Assembly (NCBI GenBank): GCA_017591395.1
Contig: WEDG01000799.1
Location: 179,110 to 243,109 of the forward strand
DNA: 64,000 nucleotides
DNA from: Schistocephalus solidus
Lineage: Eukaryota; Platyhelminthes; Cestoda; Diphyllobothriidea; Diphyllobothriidae
Direction: 5' to 3'
Part shown: positions 59,341 through 64,000 of the stretch, piece after piece
Layout: every line of letters starts with the position of its first letter
Position numbering within the stretch: position 1 is the first letter of the stretch
The notes under the pieces: model-generated
The model's database searches: none
Told to the model about the DNA's origin: nothing
Seen by the model: the letters and a program-made list of their open reading frames with translations, nothing else
Position numbers and translations under genes: made by a program

Positions 59341-60227
59341 TGAATATTGAAAATTCGAGAGATACGGGGATAAGAGTTCTGGGGTGGGATGTGGTAACTA
59401 AGCTCCAATGTACCAATGGTGAAGTAACTTAGGCGTCTTTGAAGGTGGCATTGCACAAGGGCGAGCGTGAGAAAACCAACTAATAAAATGTCTTCGTTCA
59501 CTGTCTACAGACTGCGTACCGGGCTTCTTATGGAAACATGTCACGTCAACTTTAGCTGCAGCCCCTGGAAGACCCTGGCAAAGAAGTATCAGTAGTGAAG
59601 TAAAAGGTTATATTAACGTATGACAGTATTTGTCTTGTCACTAGTTTGCACTTATGGTCTTCTTGGTTGACAAATCGATACCCTGGGGACGATTTGGGAG
59701 GCGTCTTTGATGTATCTTTGATGTCCAGGGGCAAGTCATAGGCCCATTTGCGCTCTAGCTAAACCAACTTAAGCCGTACGCATTTATCAGTTACGAAGGG
59801 CGTAATAATCGTATATCAGTCGCGTATCCTCGTAACGTATCCTAAAAAAAAATAATGAGCCCGATATTGGAGGATAAAAACGCATTTTTCTTGGGCAAAC
59901 AAGGTGAGTTAAAGCTACCTCCCAAACAGCAGACAAAAGTGGATACTACTAGGCAGATGTCCCGACTTTCAACGTATAGTTTGAATAAGTAACACTGAGT
60001 GACCGACTTTTCATGTAGAAAAAGTGCCTAAGGGATGTTTGCAAGGAAATTGGTTCAAGCAGGAGTTTGGCTCGGTATTCGCACAGATCTGCAGCATCCG
60101 ACATCTTAAAGAGTTTCAGAGAATTTAGTCACTGATACAAAGTAATCAAGAGTCACTTCCACAGTAGGACCAATTTTAACTCTAAAGATTTAAAAAGCCG
60201 TTTTCGCGCCCATATAATCTAGTTGAT
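59341..60227. other. Unassigned sequence
   Basis: No supported feature. Confidence 0.4.
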
Positions 60228-60415
60228 ATTCCCGATCGAAACCGGCGAGACAAGGAGTTCATGGCACAGAGTGTAGTGTTGAACTCCTAACCAACATGTC
60301 ACGAGTTCGAGCCTCGCGTGCCACAACTCCTGGGGAGCTGGGTAATGACGGCTAGCAATCCAGAAATGGCCATTCTAATCTCCCTAGTCTTTGTCGTTCA
60401 TGTTATTCTGCCAGA
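60228..60415 (+). mobile_element. tRNA-derived SINE, family B
   Basis: Flank cgaaaccggcgagacaagga, head agttcatggcacagagtg, B box cgagttcgagcctcg, body ctagcaatccagaaatggcc. Confidence 0.65.
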
Positions 60416-60623
60416 ATCTAGATTGCCCGCAGGATCGAAAGCATGCACAGAATTAGCGTTCATGGTGGTAAAAGTCAAAAGCACACTCGAATAATATAAT
60501 AGACGCTTTCGGAGGCTTAGGAAAATCTCTTGTGCGCGTCTTGTCATTAGCTTTGGGTGATAATAATAATTTAGTAACGTTACTGCTGTGACATGCGTAT
60601 GCTTTAAAAATATATGAATGCAA

Positions 60624-60755
60624 ACTGAAACTGTTGCAACACCAAACACTGTTGCAACTGAAACTGTTGCAACACCAAACACTGTTGCAACTGAAACTGT
60701 TGCAACTGAAACTGTTGCAACACCAATGAGATTATTGCTGAAACTGTTGCAACAG
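60624..60755. repeat. Minisatellite with alternating 15- and 18-base units
   Basis: Units built on actgttgcaac, extended either by tgaa or by accaaac. About eight units, with sharp edges. The minus-strand frame through it encodes a Val/Ala/Thr repeat that is not a credible protein. Confidence 0.85.
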
Positions 60756-61458
60756 AAAAGCGACAAAATCTGACGGAGGTACCCAGCAAAGGTTTTTATG
60801 TGACTCCCGGTTGGAATGTGGACAGTTGAATTTGGCCAAGGTTGGTCAAAACAAGGTAACAGAGATTGTTAACTGCTCTCTTAAATTTCTTAACGAATTG
60901 ACGCGCTAACTCGGGGCATCTCCCTCGGAACAGTATTTGGCTCACAGCGCAATTTGCTACGAAGATTTGAGGGGAAATCCACCAGCTACCGCGCACTGAC
61001 CGCGTAAGTTGCCAAAAAACTGCCAGTAGCCTACTGACATCTCAGGTACCTGCTAAAAGCCCAGGCACCAACTAAAACTCCAGGCACGAGAGTTTCGCCG
61101 ATCTTGTGCTGCTGCATGAAGCAGCTTGTCTCGCAGTTTATAGAGGGGTAGGGTCACTGAGGGTTTCGGGGGAATAGTAGCCAAGAGCAAAGTAAATGAG
61201 CTAACTTTCAGCAGAATTCCAACGTCAGACACTAAAAGAAAATACTAGGCAGAATGGTACGTTGCAACTCAGACAATGCATTCTTAAGGATGTTTTTGTA
61301 CTGTCCACCGGGTGCATTTTTCTGCAACATTCAAAGTCGAAATTAATGTTCAATAGGTGTAGTCTTGGTGTAGTCAGTGCCTAGCTTGTGGCCTCTGTTA
61401 ACTCAGTTCACGATTGAAAAAAAATGTCTATTATTTTAATTCTGCCGCAAAATATCAG
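60756..61458. other. Unassigned sequence
   Basis: Ends in an acceptor-like ttctgccgcaaaatatcag. Confidence 0.35.
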
Positions 61459-61624
61459 TCACTTAATAGCATGCCATATTCAAAGGCTCAGATAGTCATA
61501 TCAACTTGCAAACTGAGCCTGGAAAAGTCCGATCCGAAGGATTTACTCCAGGTTTACGCCTTATTTTCCTCAGACAACATTTTATTTCAGTTAAGTTTTA
61601 TAAAGGGAAATGTGGTGTGGGCCT
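61459..61624 (+). CDS. Hypothetical internal exon
   Basis: Bounded by an AG acceptor (aaatatcag) and a perfect GTAAGT donor at 61625. The frame is open throughout (55 codons plus one base) and includes AQIVISTCKLSLEKSDPKDL and VYALFSSDNILFQLS. The composition is protein-like, but no family was recognised and no companion exon was found. Confidence 0.3.
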
Positions 61625-62309
61625 GTAAGTGTTATTTACGTACTTCTCCTTTCCTGGTGATAGTCTGTTCGAACCCTGCCACTGTACTCTATGGACTCTT
61701 TTAGTGGACGAGCTAAGCGTCTATTAATTACTTGAAAAAACTTATCGAAACTACTCCAGAAGCCAACTGACACTCGCCTTTAAAGATAATAACTGAATAC
61801 ATAGTTGCTTAGGCATTTTATATATGCATGGGAATTTAATTTTTTTTTAATTACCTCCCTTGGTAAGCCAAAGTGAGCGTGCCTCAATCTAGTCCATGGT
61901 TTCTTCTCCCACGCTAAGACTCAATTTCCTCTGTATTTTATCGAATGTTGGAATATTTTGATTAAAGAATAATGGTTTTTCAGTCACTTGGCTGAACGTA
62001 GCCTATGAAAAACCTTACTCATTATTGCATGGCAAAACGACTATTTGGTCAACGTAGGACTACCGATTGTTAACTAAGCAATTCTATCGATCCTAAAGAG
62101 AAGTGGAAAGTTTTTTAAATGGTTTTCTTCTGCAGTTAAGATTTTAACGTCTACCGTAAATATTTAAAATTAAAAAGTAATGGGCTTAAACCATGAAAAT
62201 TTCCCAGGCTTTCTTTTATCATTTGACAAGTATTAGCAACTTTTGATGCAAAAAAGTACATGGTGAGGAACACAAACATCCTTAAAGAATGTGAAGAATA
62301 GAAGAAAGG
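61625..62309. other. Unassigned AT-rich sequence
   Basis: No supported feature. Confidence 0.4.
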
Positions 62310-62498
62310 CGAGGGAAAAAGGCCCACACCCCGCAGTGCATCCTGCACGAAACGTCGTAGAGCCAGCAGAACGCCAGCAGTTTCAGAACGCATAAATACT
62401 CTGAGGCGCCTACAGAACCCACATTGGACGATGGAAGCTTGTTTGCTTTTGAACCTTTCGGACATTAAACCTACTGTTCCCGTGATCGCCTCTTCTTA
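62310..62498 (+). mobile_element. Solo PLE1-type 3' terminal segment
   Basis: Matches 10440-10643: cagtgcatcctgcacgaaac, gcataaatactctgaggcgc, the helix GGAAGC/GCTTTT, ATTAAA, and gtgatcgcctcttctt. A short (TA)n tract follows. Confidence 0.75.
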
Positions 62499-62954
62499 AA
62501 TATATATATATATATATAGACCTAATCTGTGGACTATCTGCGCCGTGCTCGAGTGAATGTTTGTGTTTCCAGTCCAAGTTGGTATTTAGGGTTATAATTG
62601 GCTGAATGACCGCAGCATCACCCCGAAACAGACTGTATGAAGCTACTCGCGTTTGCTGTCGTCCGTCCTCTCTGCAATTATAAATTGGCCGACTTCGGCC
62701 TGGTATTTGGTTGCCTACTCGTGACCATTACCAGCCATACGGAGCTTGTTTACTTCGGGGAGTCAATATATCGATGGTTGAATATTCCTACTCGAAGTGC
62801 ATTCTCATCACCATATTTTTGAGAATGAAACTCTACACTTGCAAGCCTTGGTGTAAGCAGCAAGGCAAAGTAAATTTTTTACTAACGTTTGTTTCCTTTC
62901 CGTATATTGATGATACTTTTGAGCATTTACACACTGACGGAAATCACTTCAACT
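62499..62954. other. Short (TA)n tract and unassigned sequence
   Basis: (TA)n at 62499-62517. No gene recognised. Confidence 0.4.
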
Positions 62955-64000
62955 GTCCGAGCCGGTCAGTTGTCTGATGCGGAAGCGGGCGCAGCTGCTG
63001 GTGACCTCGTCTACGTACTACGTACACGACCCTGGCCCCCAAACATAAGCACCAGGATTTTACACAACAGGGGGTTGAACGGCTTATATGTCACATGTGT
63101 GAGATAGCCAGAGGTCACGTTAAGAAGGAGCCATCGCAGTCTGACTCTCAGACCACCAGTCAGCCAATCCGCACAACACACATTGTACTAATTGCGATGT
63201 CTGAATGTAATTTTCAGTTGGCAACCTTCCAACCGCGGTGGTTAACGTTACGGCACACACTTCTCCTCCCCCACCTGAGCCCGGTCTCATGACACAGGCA
63301 ACAAGATCGGAGATGTGAGAGGTCGCAGGTGGCTGGCGCGGCCGGAGCCGCCCCTGGGTGTACCACCACACCTGACTCGGATCCCACGGAGTGGAAGTGC
63401 CATAAAGGCAGCCCAATTAATGCATGCTATGCCCTGATGTGGCCCCCGTATTGGACCAACGCATCTACCACGTGGCCCTTTAAGGGGCACACGGCAGTTC
63501 GACCGTCGATTTCGAAGAGGTCCACCGTATGCTCCACACCAGGTGGTGCAGGGACGGTGACTTGCGCGTGAATTAGTTTTAAGTGATAGTAGCCTTGCGC
63601 TGCAGCTACCGCACTCTCTCCTCCTCTTCAACCTGAGCCCAGTGTAAAGACAGAGTCAAGAAGACCGGAGATGGGAGAGGGCGCAGGTGACTGACGCGGC
63701 GGATCCGTCCACTTTGGCGTAACCACACCTGGCTTAGATCCCACGGAGTGGGAGTGCCATAAGTGCCACATAAAGAAGGAGCCATTGCAGCCTGACTCTC
63801 AGTCCGCCAGTCAGCTACTCCACACAAAACACGCATTGGGCTGACCACGCGGTCCAAGTTATCCCGTCAGTTTGCAATCTTCCAAGCCATGGCTTTTAGC
63901 GCACCGTGATAGTTTTAAGCGCGTCAGGATTGGTTATAGTAGTAACATGCGCTGAGCTGTCAACCTCCTCTCCCCAACCCCCATCATCAGACACCGTCCG
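62955..64000 (+). repeat. Array of repeat modules B-A(partial)-A-B, running off the window
   Basis: Module B at 62955-63240, partial A at 63243-63480, full A at 63480-63915, then the start of another B. All are in the same orientation, so the modules behave as tandem units here. Confidence 0.75.

Noticed and set aside
62637..62822. KLADFGL in a short frame, like a protein-kinase DFG motif
   Set aside because: No HRD or APE motifs around it and the frame is short; chance match.

Overview
The window looks like a stretch of a repeat-rich animal genome, most probably a parasitic flatworm. Diphyllobothriid tapeworms (Spirometra, Dibothriocephalus, Schistocephalus) would fit best. The basis is inference: intermediate GC content, no compact gene clusters, long introns or intergenic DNA, abundant Penelope-like elements (PLEs) with GIY-YIG endonuclease remnants, apurinic-endonuclease-type LINEs, several tRNA-derived SINE families, and many short microsatellites. 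There are no bacterial operons, no CRISPR array and no rRNA.

Only two pieces of ordinary host gene are recognised with good confidence. One is the terminal exon of a BAG-domain co-chaperone gene (4925-5238, + strand). The other is a single internal exon of the RNA-exosome helicase MTR4/SKIV2L2 (16409-16799, - strand) carrying the Walker A motif and helicase motifs Ia/Ib. No neighbouring exon of either gene was recognised. A few further candidate exons (45198, 46001, 52230, 53968, 61459) are listed at low confidence, because open frames of this length are expected by chance in 64 kb.

Layout. 0-5 kb: a foldback repeat, a LINE 3' remnant, an inverted pair of tRNA-derived SINEs, then the BAG exon. 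6-11 kb: a 1.6 kb degenerate LINE segment directly followed by a long but multiply frameshifted PLE. 12-17 kb: high-copy repeat A, back-to-back PLE ends, and the MTR4 exon. 18-29 kb: more repeat A, PLE fragments on both strands, and two LINE copies, one with endonuclease and reverse transcriptase regions. 29-36 kb: mostly unique AT-rich sequence with two SINE copies and a telomere-like repeat. 36-43 kb: a truncated PLE, the inverted copy of the 1.6 kb LINE segment, two more PLE reverse-transcriptase fragments, and a tandem SINE array. 43-47 kb: mostly unique. 47.6-50.1 kb: a near full-length PLE bounded by long inverted arms that end in (GAA)n and (TTC)n tracts. 50-62 kb: mostly unique, with scattered repeats. 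62-64 kb: an array of repeats A and B.

The most interesting signal is a structured motif shared by the ends of nearly all PLE copies. It has CUGANGA, then a 6-bp helix whose sides change together between copies, then GAAA, then an AATAAA or ATTAAA hexamer. This resembles the core of a hammerhead ribozyme, a motif already known from PLEs in other animals. A cleavage site and stem I were not identified, so it is reported as hammerhead-like. The same PLE ends repeatedly occur back to back in inverted orientation, from a roughly 200-bp hairpin up to a 2.4-kb element.
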